Notes: generated from the sequence alone by a model not told the origin. Counted from the first letter of the stretch, positions 25,019 through 33,935 are shown. The stretch: 64,000 bases of DNA from JAWVFM01 sp038237625 (GCA_038237625.1 JBBRYM010000014.1:8821-72820); one strand, 5' to 3'. Made by a program: numbers and translations.

Positions 25019-26779
25019 TCAGTCCTCGAAGAGCGCGTATCCGTATTCGCCGCGCTTGTATGCGAGCTTTGCGATCGCCGCGACGCGTTCGTCGTCGTTG
25101 CGTTCCATCTGCTTGAAGCTGGATCGCACCCGCCGAGCCGCACGGGTGCAGAACGTCTCGGCGATGTAGCGCTCCTGTCCGGAGGGCTCCACCCCCTGGT
25201 CTTCGAATATGGAGCTGATCCGGGAGAGGACGGCGATCTGGGCGAAGATGTCGGATATCGCCGCGGAGATCCGCTTCTGGTGGAACTGGCGCTCGAGGAT
25301 CTCCTTCTTGTGCTTGCGAAGCAACGCCTCGCTGACACTGCGCAGTTCCTTGACCTGCTCGGAGACGGACTCGGCGTGTTCCTTCAGGTCCGGATGGGCC
25401 ATCGTGATCCGGTCGGGTCGCACCTGGCGCTGGATGCGGCCGCTCACGTAGTCGGCCAGCACGCCAATCGAGCCGATCGGGTCGCCCAGCCCGATCTCCC
25501 CGAGGCCCGACAGTTCCTCGCCGACCGGCTTCATGCCCGAGAGGGCGATGAACGCGCGCATGACATCGTTGGCGCCCTCGAAGATCGGAAAGATGCGGAT
25601 GTCGCGAAGGATCTTCTCGTAGGGCTCGTCCTTCATGTAGCCGGCTCCGCCCTTGAGCTGCATGGCGCGGTTCGCCGCGTACCAGAGGAACTCGGTCCCC
25701 GACACCTTGCAGATCGCAGACTCGAGCGAGTAGTCCTCCACGCCTGCGTCGACGAGGCCGCAGGTCAGATAGCACATCGCCTCAAGTCCGAAGAGATAGG
25801 AGACCATCCAGCCGATCTTGTCCTGAACGAGCTCGAAGTCGGCGAGCGGCCGGTCGAACTGGCGGCGCTCCTTGACATGGCCGATGGCGAGATCGATCAG
25901 GCCCTTGGCGGCGCCAACGGATCCCGTGCCGAGCCCGATCCGGCCGTTGTTGAGGATCTGCATGGCGATGTGGAAGCCCTCACCGGGCTCGCCAAGAACG
26001 TTCTCGGCCGGCACGCTGACGTCCTTGAAGTAGAGCCGGCGCAGATCGTTGCCTCGGAGGCCCATCGTGTCGAACCGCTCGCCGACCTCGAAACCCTTCA
26101 TCCCCTTCTCGAGAATCAGGGCGATGTGCCGGTCCTTTCCATCGATCTCGCAGCGGGCGAAGGTGGTGAAGACCTGGCCCTTCGACCCGTTGCCGATGTA
26201 ACGCTTCTCGCCGTTCAGCACCCACGATCCGTCGGGCTGCTGCACGGCACGCGACTGGATCGCGTAGGCATCCGACCCTGCCTCGGGCTCCGTCAGCGCG
26301 AACCCGGCAAGCTTGCGGCCGGCTGCAAGGTCGGGGAGAAAGCGCTCCTTCTGTTCGTCGGTGCCGAACATGTGGATCCCCTTGAAGCCGATCGATTGAT
26401 GGACTCCGAGCACGATTGAGAGCGTGCCGTCGATCTGGGCGAACGTCTCGAAGACCCTCGCATAGCCGGTCTGCGAGAGCCCCTGGCCGCCGTACTTCTC
26501 GTCGACGTAGAGCCCGCAAAGGCCGGCGTCCCCGAGCTCTTTGATCACCCCGTCGCCGAGCCAGCGCTTCTCCTCGATCTCGCGCGGGTCCATCCGCGAG
26601 CCGATCTCGCGTGCCGCCGCGTTCAACGAGCGGATGCGCTCCTGCTCCTCTGGCCTGGGCGAGGGCCACGGGAAGACCATCTCCTCGTGGATCTCGCCCA
26701 GAAACAGGGACTTGGCGAACGAGGAGGCCGGGTCTCGCTTGAGTTCCTCGGCGCTTTGCCCGGTAGTCGTGGCCTCCAT
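25019..26779 (-). CDS. Acyl-CoA dehydrogenase, long (VLCAD/ACAD9-like)
   Basis: A 586-residue flavoprotein oxidising acyl-CoA to enoyl-CoA. LTEPEAGSDA and MGLRGNDLR match the FAD/substrate regions, and the catalytic glutamate sits in FPIFEGANDV. It is about 200 residues longer than ordinary acyl-CoA dehydrogenases; the extra C-terminal helical region resembles very-long-chain or ACAD9-type enzymes. It is followed at 4 bp by the VOC gene. The nearby thiolase and SDR fit beta-oxidation. Confidence 0.9.
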   Translation of the reverse strand: MEATTTGQSAEELKRDPASSFAKSLFLGEIHEEMVFPWPSPRPEEQERIRSLNAAAREIGSRMDPREIEEKRWLGDGVIKELGDAGLCGLYVDEKYGGQGLSQTGYARVFETFAQIDGTLSIVLGVHQSIGFKGIHMFGTDEQKERFLPDLAAGRKLAGFALTEPEAGSDAYAIQSRAVQQPDGSWVLNGEKRYIGNGSKGQVFTTFARCEIDGKDRHIALILEKGMKGFEVGERFDTMGLRGNDLRRLYFKDVSVPAENVLGEPGEGFHIAMQILNNGRIGLGTGSVGAAKGLIDLAIGHVKERRQFDRPLADFELVQDKIGWMVSYLFGLEAMCYLTCGLVDAGVEDYSLESAICKVSGTEFLWYAANRAMQLKGGAGYMKDEPYEKILRDIRIFPIFEGANDVMRAFIALSGMKPVGEELSGLGEIGLGDPIGSIGVLADYVSGRIQRQVRPDRITMAHPDLKEHAESVSEQVKELRSVSEALLRKHKKEILERQFHQKRISAAISDIFAQIAVLSRISSIFEDQGVEPSGQERYIAETFCTRAARRVRSSFKQMERNDDERVAAIAKLAYKRGEYGYALFED

Positions 26780-26802
26780 CGCTCCTCCTCGGGGTTTGGC
26801 CG

Positions 26803-27474
26803 TCAGCCTATCCGGCGAGCAGTGCGAGCTCGTCCTCCGCGCCGTCGGCGATCAGGCGGGCGAGCGCCAGTGACAACGCATTGGGCAGCATCCACGCTGG
26901 CCCTCGAAGGCGCACTGTATGAGCGTGGGTTTCGTGCGCGGCCGTAATGCCAGGCTGCTGTGGCGAAAAGGAGTCCTCCGAGCAGCCACCAGGGGTCCCA
27001 GAGCAACAGATGCCAGCGCGCGAGGGTCCCGTGCATCGATGCCGGCGTATCGATAACGCCGATCGCCATCAGTCCGCGCACGGCGATCGGCACGGCGCCG
27101 TAGAGGATCAGGCCCGCGCCCGTCGCCCATGCGGAGATCAGCAGCAGTCGGCGAGGTATGGCTCGTCCCCAATCGCGGACGAGCGCGAGGGCGAGCAGCG
27201 CAGCGACCACCTTCGCGAAGCCAACGATCCACAGCACCAAGACGATTCCCGGGAGCCGCGTTACCTCGGCGCTGATCGTGTCGGCGCCAACTCTCCCGCC
27301 GGCGGCCCAGTAGAAGCTGATCGCCCCGAACACGACCGCCCACGCGCAGGCCGCATACGCGGCCCGCCGCCCGGTTGGCGATCGAGACACGCTGTCGGTC
27401 GTTGGATCGTGGTTTGGACGGGCAGTCGTCTCAGTCCTTGAGGTATGTGATCTCGGGAGCGTTTCGAGCGTCAT
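26803..27474 (-). CDS. DUF3995 domain membrane protein
   Basis: A 223-residue membrane protein with a polar N-terminal tail and four hydrophobic helices. WAVVFGAISFYWAAGG in the first helix and HLLLWDPWWLLGG in the last are typical of the DUF3995 family; function unknown. The start ATG 27474 is chosen because AAGGA lies six bases upstream. It is divergent from a TetR gene and shares an intergenic region carrying two identical operators, so it is the likely target of that regulator. Confidence 0.8.
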   Translation of the reverse strand: MTLETLPRSHTSRTETTARPNHDPTTDSVSRSPTGRRAAYAACAWAVVFGAISFYWAAGGRVGADTISAEVTRLPGIVLVLWIVGFAKVVAALLALALVRDWGRAIPRRLLLISAWATGAGLILYGAVPIAVRGLMAIGVIDTPASMHGTLARWHLLLWDPWWLLGGLLFATAAWHYGRARNPRSYSAPSRASVDAAQCVVTGARPPDRRRRGGRARTARRIG

Positions 27475-27504
27475 CGTGTTCCTTCCGTAGAGTGCGGCTG
27501 CCTT

Positions 27505-27546
27505 CCATACCCAGCAGTATGGCAGGTTCCATACTGTAGCGTATGG
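27505..27546. promoter_or_regulatory. Twin operators CCATAC-N6-GTATGG between DUF3995 and TetR genes
   Basis: Two perfect inverted repeats with identical 6-bp arms and 6-bp spacers: 27505-27522 and 27529-27546, centres 24 bp apart. The second covers TAGCGT (27537-27542), a TANNNT -10 motif 8 nt before the TetR ATG, so repressor binding would block its own leaderless transcript. The first lies 30 bp from the DUF3995 start. Confidence 0.8.
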
Positions 27547-27550
27547 CGAC

Positions 27551-28147
27551 ATGGCCCTGTCACGATCCGATTGGGTGGAAGCAGCGCTCGACGCGTTCGC
27601 GCGCGACGGCCTTCAGGGAGTCGCGATCCAGCCGCTTGCGCGCCGGCTGGATGCGACCAAGGGGAGCTTTTACTGGCACTTCGCCAACCGCGGCGAGCTG
27701 ATCGACGCAACCTTGCGACTCTGGGAGCAACGCCAGACCATCGACGTGATCGCGACGATCGAAACGATTCCCGACCCCTACGAGCGCCTAACTGCCCTCG
27801 GGCGCGGCGCCTACGCCGGCGCCGCCAGCGGCAACGCGCACGCGTCGGTGCTCGCCGCCGGGTCTAACCCGCGAGTGGCGCCCGTGCTCAAACGCGTCAC
27901 GCAAACACGGCTTGCGTTCATGCAGCGCCTTTACCGCGACCTCGGGCTCCCAGCCAAGCAGGCAACGCGTCATGCCCGCCTCGCCTACGCGCTCTACATC
28001 GGTGTCGGCGAGCTCCACCGCGCAGACCCAGGACCAGACAGCGACGAAGCCGAGCGGCAACGCGCCGTTGAGCTGGCCGTCCTGGCGATGGTCCCAGCAA
28101 CACTCAAGACGGGCAGCTCCAACCGGGCGCGACAGTCCGCACCTTGA
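27551..28147 (+). CDS. TetR family transcriptional regulator
   Basis: A 198-residue TetR-type repressor. The N-terminal HTH (AALDAFARDGLQGVAIQPLA, then LDATKGSFYWHFANRGEL, residues about 9-50) is canonical; the C-terminal ligand domain is helical. Its ATG lies 4 bp after a perfect operator (27529-27546) whose copy sits near the divergent DUF3995 gene. Autoregulation and control of that membrane protein are the simplest reading. Confidence 0.9.
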   Translation: MALSRSDWVEAALDAFARDGLQGVAIQPLARRLDATKGSFYWHFANRGELIDATLRLWEQRQTIDVIATIETIPDPYERLTALGRGAYAGAASGNAHASVLAAGSNPRVAPVLKRVTQTRLAFMQRLYRDLGLPAKQATRHARLAYALYIGVGELHRADPGPDSDEAERQRAVELAVLAMVPATLKTGSSNRARQSAP

Positions 28148-28202
28148 TCACGGGTAAGGCCTGTTGGCCTCGGCCGTTTCAGCCTGGCAAACTCGGCCCA
28201 GC

Positions 28203-29159
28203 ATGGCGTTGCCGCTGAAACCGCCCGTCAAGCCGCAGCTCGCGCTCTCGCGCAAGGAGCTGCCGCAGGGCGATGAGTGGGCCTACGAGCCCAAGTACGA
28301 CGGCTTTCGGGCACTCGCCTTCGTCGACGGCGAAAAGCTCTTCCTGCAGTCGCGAAACGGCAAGCCGCTGGCTCGCTACTTCCCCGAGCTGCGCGTCCCC
28401 GACGGGAGCTACGTGATCGACGGCGAGCTCGTGATCCTGGGCGAAAATGGCGCCGAGGTCTTCGACGCGCTTCAGAACCGCATCCATCCCGCCGAGTCGC
28501 GCATCAAGCTTTTGTCGGTCGAGACGCCGGTCATCTACCGCGCCTTCGACCTGCTCGCGGTCGGCAAGCGCAAAGCGCTCGGCGACCCGTTCGAGGCGCG
28601 TCGTGAAGCGCTGGAAAAGCTGGTGGGTGGGTCCAAGGACCCAGGCTCGGTCGAGGTGACGCCGCTGGTCCGAACCGTGGAAGAGGCAGAGCCCTGGCTG
28701 CGCTCCGGGGAGGGAGTAATCGCCAAGCAGTGCGATGCCCCGTACCGGCCCGGCGAGCGCAAGGGCATGGTCAAGGTCAAGCGACTGCGAACGGCCGACT
28801 GCGTGGTCGCCGGCTGGCGCCCCGGCAAGGAGGACGGGACGGTTGGCTCGCTGATCCTCGGCCTCTACGACGGCAAGAAGCTACGCGTCGTCGGCCACAC
28901 CTCCGGGCTCTCCGCCAAGCGCAAGCGCGAGCTCGTCGGCGAGCTCGCGCCGTACGAGACCGGCGAGCGCGGCTCGGCCGACCCAAGCCGGTGGGCCGCC
29001 GACCGCGAGCTCGAGTGGATCTCCTTGCGCCCGGAGCTCGTCGTCGAGGTGAGCTTCGACCACGTCGCCGCCGGGCGCATCCGCCATGGCTCGAAGATCC
29101 TGCGCTGGCGAGAGGAAAAGGACCCCAAGGATTGCAAGTTCGACCAGCTCGAAACTTGA
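28203..29159 (+). CDS. ATP-dependent DNA ligase (LigC/LigD ligase-domain type)
   Basis: A 318-residue stand-alone ligase. Motif I is EPKYDGFRAL with the adenylated Lys31, followed by DGELV (motif III), GEGVIAKQ (motif IV) and MVKVKRL (motif V). An OB-fold follows. This is the LigC/LigD-type ligase used in break repair. The ATG at 28203 is chosen over upstream codons because MALPLKPP begins the conserved part. A separate LigD-type polymerase lies at 30935-32008 on the other strand; no Ku gene is in the window. Confidence 0.9.
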   Translation: MALPLKPPVKPQLALSRKELPQGDEWAYEPKYDGFRALAFVDGEKLFLQSRNGKPLARYFPELRVPDGSYVIDGELVILGENGAEVFDALQNRIHPAESRIKLLSVETPVIYRAFDLLAVGKRKALGDPFEARREALEKLVGGSKDPGSVEVTPLVRTVEEAEPWLRSGEGVIAKQCDAPYRPGERKGMVKVKRLRTADCVVAGWRPGKEDGTVGSLILGLYDGKKLRVVGHTSGLSAKRKRELVGELAPYETGERGSADPSRWAADRELEWISLRPELVVEVSFDHVAAGRIRHGSKILRWREEKDPKDCKFDQLET

Positions 29160-29229
29160 GCGTCTTGTGAAGCGTCTGACCCCCTTGTTGGTTTGCCCCC
29201 ACGCCGGCGCTTCGCTCTAGGCTGACTTT

Positions 29230-30318
29230 GTGCGCGTAGGAGAAGTCGGTCCCGGTCCGCTGTTCGCGGACGACGGTCCGTTCACTTCGCGGCTTGGACG
29301 CCGAGTGAGGGGGATAGCGATCGAGATCGTCGCGTTCGTTCTGCTCACGGTTCTGTTCCCTGTCGTCTTGCTCGCCGCCGCCGCCGTCGACCTCGCCTTC
29401 TGGATGCGCCGGCGAAAGCCGTGGGTGGGAGTGCGCCTGGTCGCGATGGCGTGGTGGTTTCTGTTTGGCGAGATGCGGGCGCTAGCAGGACTGTTCGGGA
29501 TCTGGCTGCTCACCGGCGGCCCGTTCGGAGGGGGCTCGCTTCGGCGCCGGCGCTGGCTCTACGACCTGCGGATCCGCTGGGCTGGCAGCCACCTCGGTGG
29601 GATTCGCGTGCTCTTCGGCCTTCGCTTCGAGGTCGAGGGCCTGGATCAGGCCGGCCCTGGCCCGGTCGTGATCATGATGCGCCACGCCAGCATCATCGAC
29701 AACATGCTTCCGGACGCCATCGTCGGCCGGGCGCACGGAATGGGAATGCGATTCGTCATCAAGCGCGAGCTGCAGGCCCTGCCGACGATCGACATCGGCG
29801 GGCGCTGGGCGCCGACCTACTACGTGCGCCGTGGCTCGACTGACGCCGCGGGAGAGATCGCTGCGCTGCGAACTCTGGCCAGAAACATGGGCCGTGACGA
29901 GGGCATCCTCATCTACCCCGAGGGCACCCGCCACACGCCGGCAAAGCTGGCGCGCGCGCAGGAGATCATCGCCGAGCGCCAGCCGCAGATGGCCCCCTGG
30001 GCGCAGCGGCTTCGCAATCTGTTGCCGCCGCGCCTCGGCGGGCCCCTCGCGCTGATGGACGAGGGACCGGACCTCGACGTCGTCTTCTGCGGCCACGTGG
30101 GCTTCGACGGCTTTCAGTACGTCAGCGATGTCTGGGCGGGGCGGCTCGTCGGCACGACGATCCGCGTGCGCTTCTGGCGACATCCCGCTGAATCGATTCC
30201 GGAAGGGGAAGGGGCCCGGGCCGAATGGCTGTATGAGCGCTGGCTCGAGATGGACGAGTGGGTCGGCGCCCAGCGGGGGATCGTGCCGGCGACAGAGCCG
30301 GTTACCGCCGTCGCCTGA
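29230..30318 (+). CDS. Lysophospholipid acyltransferase family protein (PlsC-like)
   Basis: A 362-residue membrane acyltransferase. Hydrophobic helices lie near residues 27-52 and 73-95. The HX4D motif is RHASIIDN, and further blocks IKRELQALPTIDIGG and YPEGTRHTPAKL match blocks II and III of PlsC-type enzymes that acylate lysophosphatidic acid or similar lipids. The acyl acceptor is unknown. The GTG start at 29230 is the first in frame. No ribosome site is clear. Confidence 0.85.
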   Translation: MRVGEVGPGPLFADDGPFTSRLGRRVRGIAIEIVAFVLLTVLFPVVLLAAAAVDLAFWMRRRKPWVGVRLVAMAWWFLFGEMRALAGLFGIWLLTGGPFGGGSLRRRRWLYDLRIRWAGSHLGGIRVLFGLRFEVEGLDQAGPGPVVIMMRHASIIDNMLPDAIVGRAHGMGMRFVIKRELQALPTIDIGGRWAPTYYVRRGSTDAAGEIAALRTLARNMGRDEGILIYPEGTRHTPAKLARAQEIIAERQPQMAPWAQRLRNLLPPRLGGPLALMDEGPDLDVVFCGHVGFDGFQYVSDVWAGRLVGTTIRVRFWRHPAESIPEGEGARAEWLYERWLEMDEWVGAQRGIVPATEPVTAVA

Positions 30319-30333
30319 GCTCGCTCAGCCGGA

Positions 30334-30849
30334 TCAGATCGGCTTGATGACCATCAGGAAGATGGCCAAGAGCACAAGCAGGTTCGCAGTGATTCCGACC
30401 ATCTCGAGGCGGCGCGCGATCCCCTTGTACTCCTCGGAGAACACGACCTCGCCAGTGCCCGCCGCCGCGATGTCACGCTCGGCGACTTCAGCAGCGCGCA
30501 CCTCCGTGGGTGAGAAGAACGCCCCACCGGCGCCGAGCAGGGTGACGATGATGAGGATCCCCGCGCTCACGAACACGTCCGAAAAGCCGTAGTTGCCGGC
30601 GGCGACCAGGTAGATCCCCGCGATCAGGACCATCGTCGCGACCGGCATGATGACCTTCTGGGCGACCTCATGCTGGACGCGGTGCCAGAAGGCGACGTGA
30701 TGGCGACCATCCGGTCGCATGATGATGGCCTGGATCAGCCCGTAGGCGAACGTCCCTCCGAAGGCGATGACCGCTGCGGCGATGTGCACGAAGAGCACAA
30801 GGTTGTAGAAGCTCAGGTGGTTGGGGAGGTAATAGGAGGTCGCGAGCAT
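30334..30849 (-). CDS. DUF2269 family membrane protein
   Basis: A 171-residue protein with four transmembrane helices; FVHIAAAVIAFGGTFAYG at the first helix and VATMVLIAGIYLV in the middle match the DUF2269 family. Function unknown. The coding region converges on the acyltransferase gene with 15 bp between stops, and it lies downstream of the polymerase gene and copy B of the repeat. Confidence 0.8.
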   Translation of the reverse strand: MLATSYYLPNHLSFYNLVLFVHIAAAVIAFGGTFAYGLIQAIIMRPDGRHHVAFWHRVQHEVAQKVIMPVATMVLIAGIYLVAAGNYGFSDVFVSAGILIIVTLLGAGGAFFSPTEVRAAEVAERDIAAAGTGEVVFSEEYKGIARRLEMVGITANLLVLLAIFLMVIKPI

Positions 30850-30882
30850 GCGGGCATGCTAAGAGCTGAGGGGGCGGCACTT

Positions 30883-30947
30883 CGCCAGAACAACTTGCGG
30901 ACGGCTTCGCCGTCCTTACATGCTGCTTTCGGACCTAAAGGTCCTCA
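30883..30947 (-). repeat. Dispersed two-hairpin element, copy B
   Basis: On the minus strand: hairpin 1 GGACC-TTTA-GGTCC (30944-30931), linker GAAAGCAGCATGTAAGG, hairpin 2 GGACGGC-TTC (loop on plus)-GCCGTCC (30899-30915), tail GCAAGTTGTTCTGGCG to 30883. The TAG stop of the LigD-type polymerase gene lies in and just past the hairpin-1 loop. It matches copies A and C, and the tail matches 58724-58739 (one mismatch). Confidence 0.65.
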
Positions 30948-32008
30948 CCGGACCGCCTCGCGCGGCTTGGCTGAACGCGCTTCGGCTCGCCTGGCATCTT
31001 CGGATAGTCCGGTGGGTACGGCATGTCGCCCTCGCCTTCGGCCTCGTCGCGCTGGTAGATCTCGAGCAGCGGCTCGAGGGAGTGCTGGGTCTGGTCGATA
31101 CCTTCGAATCGGTCACCGACGTCGGTGAACCGGCCCGGCATCGTCTCGACGTTGAGATCACCGGGCTCGACTTCGCCAAGCTCCTCCCAATCGAGCGGCG
31201 CCGAGACAGGCGCCCCCGGCCTCGGCCGGACGCTGTAGGGCGATGCGATCGTGCGATCGCGCGCATTTTGGTTGTAGTCGACGAATACGCGCTGACCCCG
31301 CTCCTCCTTCCACCACTTCGTCGTCACCCGGCCGGGCATTCGCCGCTCCAGCTCCCGGCCGAACGCGATCGCGGCGTGCCTGACGTCAGTGAAGGTCCAG
31401 CACGGCTCGATGCGGACGTAGATGTGGATGCCGCGCCCGCCCGACGTCTTCGGGAACCCGGTCAGGCCGAGTTCTTCCAAAAGGGACCTGGCCTCGCCCG
31501 CGACCTCGACCGCGTCGGCGAAATCGGTGCCCGGCTGCGGGTCGAGGTCGATCCGCAGCTCATCGGGATGATCGACGTCGGCGCGCCGTACCGGCCATGG
31601 GTGGAAGGTGAGCGTCCCCATTTGCGCACACCAAGCGACGACCGCGAGCTCGGTGGGACAGACCTCGTCGGCATGGCGCCCGGACGGGAATTCAATGCGC
31701 GCCGTTTCGACGTACTCAGGTGCTCCCTTCGGCACACGCTTCTGGTAGAAGGCGTCGCCCTTATGGCCTTCCCGGGTGGAGATGGTCATGCCTGCATGCA
31801 CACCCTTCGGCCACCTCTCGAGCGTTGTTGGACGCTCGCGCAGTGCGCGCATGATCCCGCCGCCGACCGCCACGTAGTACTCGGCGATTTGTAGCTTCGT
31901 GACCTCGGCGGTGCGCTCCGTCGCGGGGAATATGACGCGGTCGGGGCTGGAGATGCGCACCTCGCGGCCGTCCACCTCGATCGCCTCTTTCTTGGCCATG
32001 GCCGCCAT
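30935..32008 (-). CDS. LigD-type DNA polymerase/primase domain protein
   Basis: A stand-alone archaeo-eukaryotic primase-like polymerase of the LigD PolDom family, used in end joining or gap filling. The catalytic aspartates are in DHPDELRIDLDPQPGT, and SGGRGIHIYV and the RTIASPYSVRPR block complete the fold. About 357 residues. ATG 32008 or ATG 31999 are both possible starts. It is encoded separately from the ligase at 28203. No nuclease domain is attached. Confidence 0.9.
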   Translation of the reverse strand: MAAMAKKEAIEVDGREVRISSPDRVIFPATERTAEVTKLQIAEYYVAVGGGIMRALRERPTTLERWPKGVHAGMTISTREGHKGDAFYQKRVPKGAPEYVETARIEFPSGRHADEVCPTELAVVAWCAQMGTLTFHPWPVRRADVDHPDELRIDLDPQPGTDFADAVEVAGEARSLLEELGLTGFPKTSGGRGIHIYVRIEPCWTFTDVRHAAIAFGRELERRMPGRVTTKWWKEERGQRVFVDYNQNARDRTIASPYSVRPRPGAPVSAPLDWEELGEVEPGDLNVETMPGRFTDVGDRFEGIDQTQHSLEPLLEIYQRDEAEGEGDMPYPPDYPKMPGEPKRVQPSRARRSGEDL

Positions 32009-32047
32009 CTTGTCAGTGAGACCTTCGGTCTCTGTCGACCTCATCGC

Positions 32048-32110
32048 ACTTTGCAACACAAAGTAGTTTGTGGTAGAGTCACTTTGCGTCGCAAAGTTAA
32101 TTGAAAGGAG
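32048..32110 (+). promoter_or_regulatory. Promoter with twin operators ACTTTG-N5-CAAAGT
   Basis: Two 17-bp inverted repeats, ACTTTG-N5-CAAAGT, lie at 32048-32064 and 32081-32097 (centres 33 bp apart). A promoter TTGCAA (32051-32056), 17 bp, TAGAGT (32074-32079) sits between and over them: the first repeat covers the -35 and the second the start site. AAAGGAG at 32104-32110 is the ribosome site for the ATG at 32116. The wHTH protein encoded downstream is the likely binder. Confidence 0.75.
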
Positions 32111-32115
32111 ACGCG

Positions 32116-32697
32116 ATGTCCGAGCAGGCAATTCAGATGCTCAACGAGGTCGAGGCGCTGCGGGAACGCACCCGCAAGTCGCTTCGGTGGGGCTGGGCGC
32201 CCTTCGCGGTCTTCGGGGTCGCAAATCTTCTGAGCGCGCCGTTCACCCAGATCGGCGACGGCCTCGCGCTCGGGATCTTCTGGCTCTTCGCCGGCCCGAT
32301 CGGCTGTCTCGTGACCATGACGCTGGTTCGTCGGCTGGAGTTGCGAAGCGGAGTCTTCGACCGTCACGAGCGCTTCTACGCAGTCGTGATCGGCGGGATG
32401 GTGATTGCCGCGACAGTCGTGGGATTCAGCGCGCGGGGACTCGCGTCGGACGTGGGGCCGGTATTCCCGATCGGTGTAGGCCTGGTCGTGATCGCGGCAT
32501 TCGATCGCAGCCGGTTCATGGGCGCTGCAGGTACCGCAGTCATCGCGCTCGGCGTGGCGCTCGCGGTCGCGGCGCCGGCGAATGCCGACACCTGGGCCGC
32601 GATCGGCGAAGGCCTTATTTTCATCGCCGCGAGCCGCGCGTTGTGGCGGCAGGGGTCGAGCGCCGGGATCCAGGCGCCTCAGGTGGGTCACTCGTGA
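32116..32697 (+). CDS. Membrane protein, first gene of an autoregulated operon
   Basis: A 193-residue protein with an N-terminal amphipathic helix (residues 1-24) and five hydrophobic helices. No family is recognised with confidence. ATG 32116 is fixed by AAAGGAG six bases upstream. Its stop overlaps the start of the wHTH regulator gene (GTGA), so the two are coupled; the pair resembles regulator/membrane-partner operons. Confidence 0.8.
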   Translation: MSEQAIQMLNEVEALRERTRKSLRWGWAPFAVFGVANLLSAPFTQIGDGLALGIFWLFAGPIGCLVTMTLVRRLELRSGVFDRHERFYAVVIGGMVIAATVVGFSARGLASDVGPVFPIGVGLVVIAAFDRSRFMGAAGTAVIALGVALAVAAPANADTWAAIGEGLIFIAASRALWRQGSSAGIQAPQVGHS

Positions 32698-33002
32698 CCC
32701 ATCCGGCGCTCCATCTGGACGACACGGTCCACCAGCGCGTCCGACTGGGAATCCTGGCCGTGCTGGAGGAGGCCAAGCGTGCCGACTTCGGCTACGTCCG
32801 GGACGCTCTGGACCTTTCCGACGGCAACCTCTCCCGTCACGTGCAGGTGCTGGAGGAGGCCGGTCTGGTGAAGGTCGAGAAAGGCTTCGAGGGACGCCGG
32901 CCGAGGACCTGGCTTCAGGCGACAAAACGCGGGCGCGCTGCTCTCGCCGATGAGGTCAAGGCTCTGCGCGAGCTGATCTCGCGGGTCGACGGCAACGGCT
33001 AG
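32694..33002 (+). CDS. Winged-helix transcriptional regulator (ArsR/MarR-like)
   Basis: A 102-residue single wHTH domain: LGILAVLEEAKRADFGYV, then DLSDGNLSRHVQVLEEAGLV recognition helix and the wing with EGRRPRTWLQATKRG. This matches the small winged-helix regulators (DUF-type ArsR-like) that often repress their own operon. The GTG start overlaps the membrane-protein stop. The twin palindromes at 32048-32097 are its probable operators. Confidence 0.88.
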   Translation: MTHPALHLDDTVHQRVRLGILAVLEEAKRADFGYVRDALDLSDGNLSRHVQVLEEAGLVKVEKGFEGRRPRTWLQATKRGRAALADEVKALRELISRVDGNG

Positions 33003-33020
33003 ACCAAATAGCCTGCCCGC

Positions 33021-33935
33021 GTGGGCGACCTTCGGACCATGACCTACGAGCGCGACGGCCGGGTGGCGCGGATCACGCTCGATCGCCCTGAGCGCGGCAA
33101 CGGGATCACGCTCGAAATGCCTCGCGAGCTCGCCGAATGCGTCGAGCGGGCCAACCTCGACCCCGAGGTTCACCTGATCGCCCTAGCGGGTAACGGCACC
33201 GGCTTTTGCGGCGGCTACGACCTCGTGGCGTCGGCCGAGGGGATGCAGGAGGGCTTTGGCGCCGAGTCGAGCGCGGAGGGTTCGCCCCTCGACCCCCTGG
33301 TCCAGGCGCGAAATCACGACCCGCAGGGCACCTGGGACCCGGTCGTCGACTTCCAGATGATGTCCCGAAACGTCCGCGGGTTCATGAGCCTCTTTCACTC
33401 CGAGAAGCCCGTGCTGTGCAAAGTCCATGGCTACTGCGTCGCCGGCGGGACCGACATGGCCCTGTGCGCCGACCTGCTGGTCATCGAGGACAAGGCGAAG
33501 ATCGGCTACCCGCCCGCCCGCGTGTGGGGGGTGCCGACAACCGCGCTGTGGGCGTCTCGGGTCGGTCCCGCGCGGGCCAAGCGCCTGCTGCTGACGGGCG
33601 ACACCCTCTCGGGAACGGAGGCGGTCGATTGGGGGCTCGCCGTGGAATCAGCGCCTGCCGAGCAGCTTGACGAGTGCTTCGAGTCGCTCCTCGCGCGCGT
33701 CGCGCGAGTCCCCGTCAACCAGCTCGTCATGCACAAGCTCCTGGTCAATCAGGCCCTCTACGCGCAGGGCCTACACGCCACCCAGGTGCTCGGGACGTTC
33801 TTCGACGGCATCGCCCGCCACACGCCGGAGGGCTTCGCGTTCCAGCAGCGCGCCGCGGAGGCAGGGTTCCGCGAGGCAGTTCGCGAGCGCGACGAGCCTT
33901 TCGGCGACCACGGCCGCTCGACGTTCAAGGGCTAG
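33021..33935 (+). CDS. Enoyl-CoA hydratase/isomerase family protein (crotonase)
   Basis: A 304-residue crotonase-fold enzyme acting on an acyl-CoA. The oxyanion-hole regions are FCGGYDLV (near residue 61) and GYCVAGGTDMA (near 140). It is slightly longer than usual, with a 35-residue insert around residues 70-105. The catalytic acid is not obvious. GTG 33021 is first; the ATG at 33039 is an alternative. Its stop touches the start of the thioesterase gene, so both are in one operon. Confidence 0.85.
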   Translation: MGDLRTMTYERDGRVARITLDRPERGNGITLEMPRELAECVERANLDPEVHLIALAGNGTGFCGGYDLVASAEGMQEGFGAESSAEGSPLDPLVQARNHDPQGTWDPVVDFQMMSRNVRGFMSLFHSEKPVLCKVHGYCVAGGTDMALCADLLVIEDKAKIGYPPARVWGVPTTALWASRVGPARAKRLLLTGDTLSGTEAVDWGLAVESAPAEQLDECFESLLARVARVPVNQLVMHKLLVNQALYAQGLHATQVLGTFFDGIARHTPEGFAFQQRAAEAGFREAVRERDEPFGDHGRSTFKG

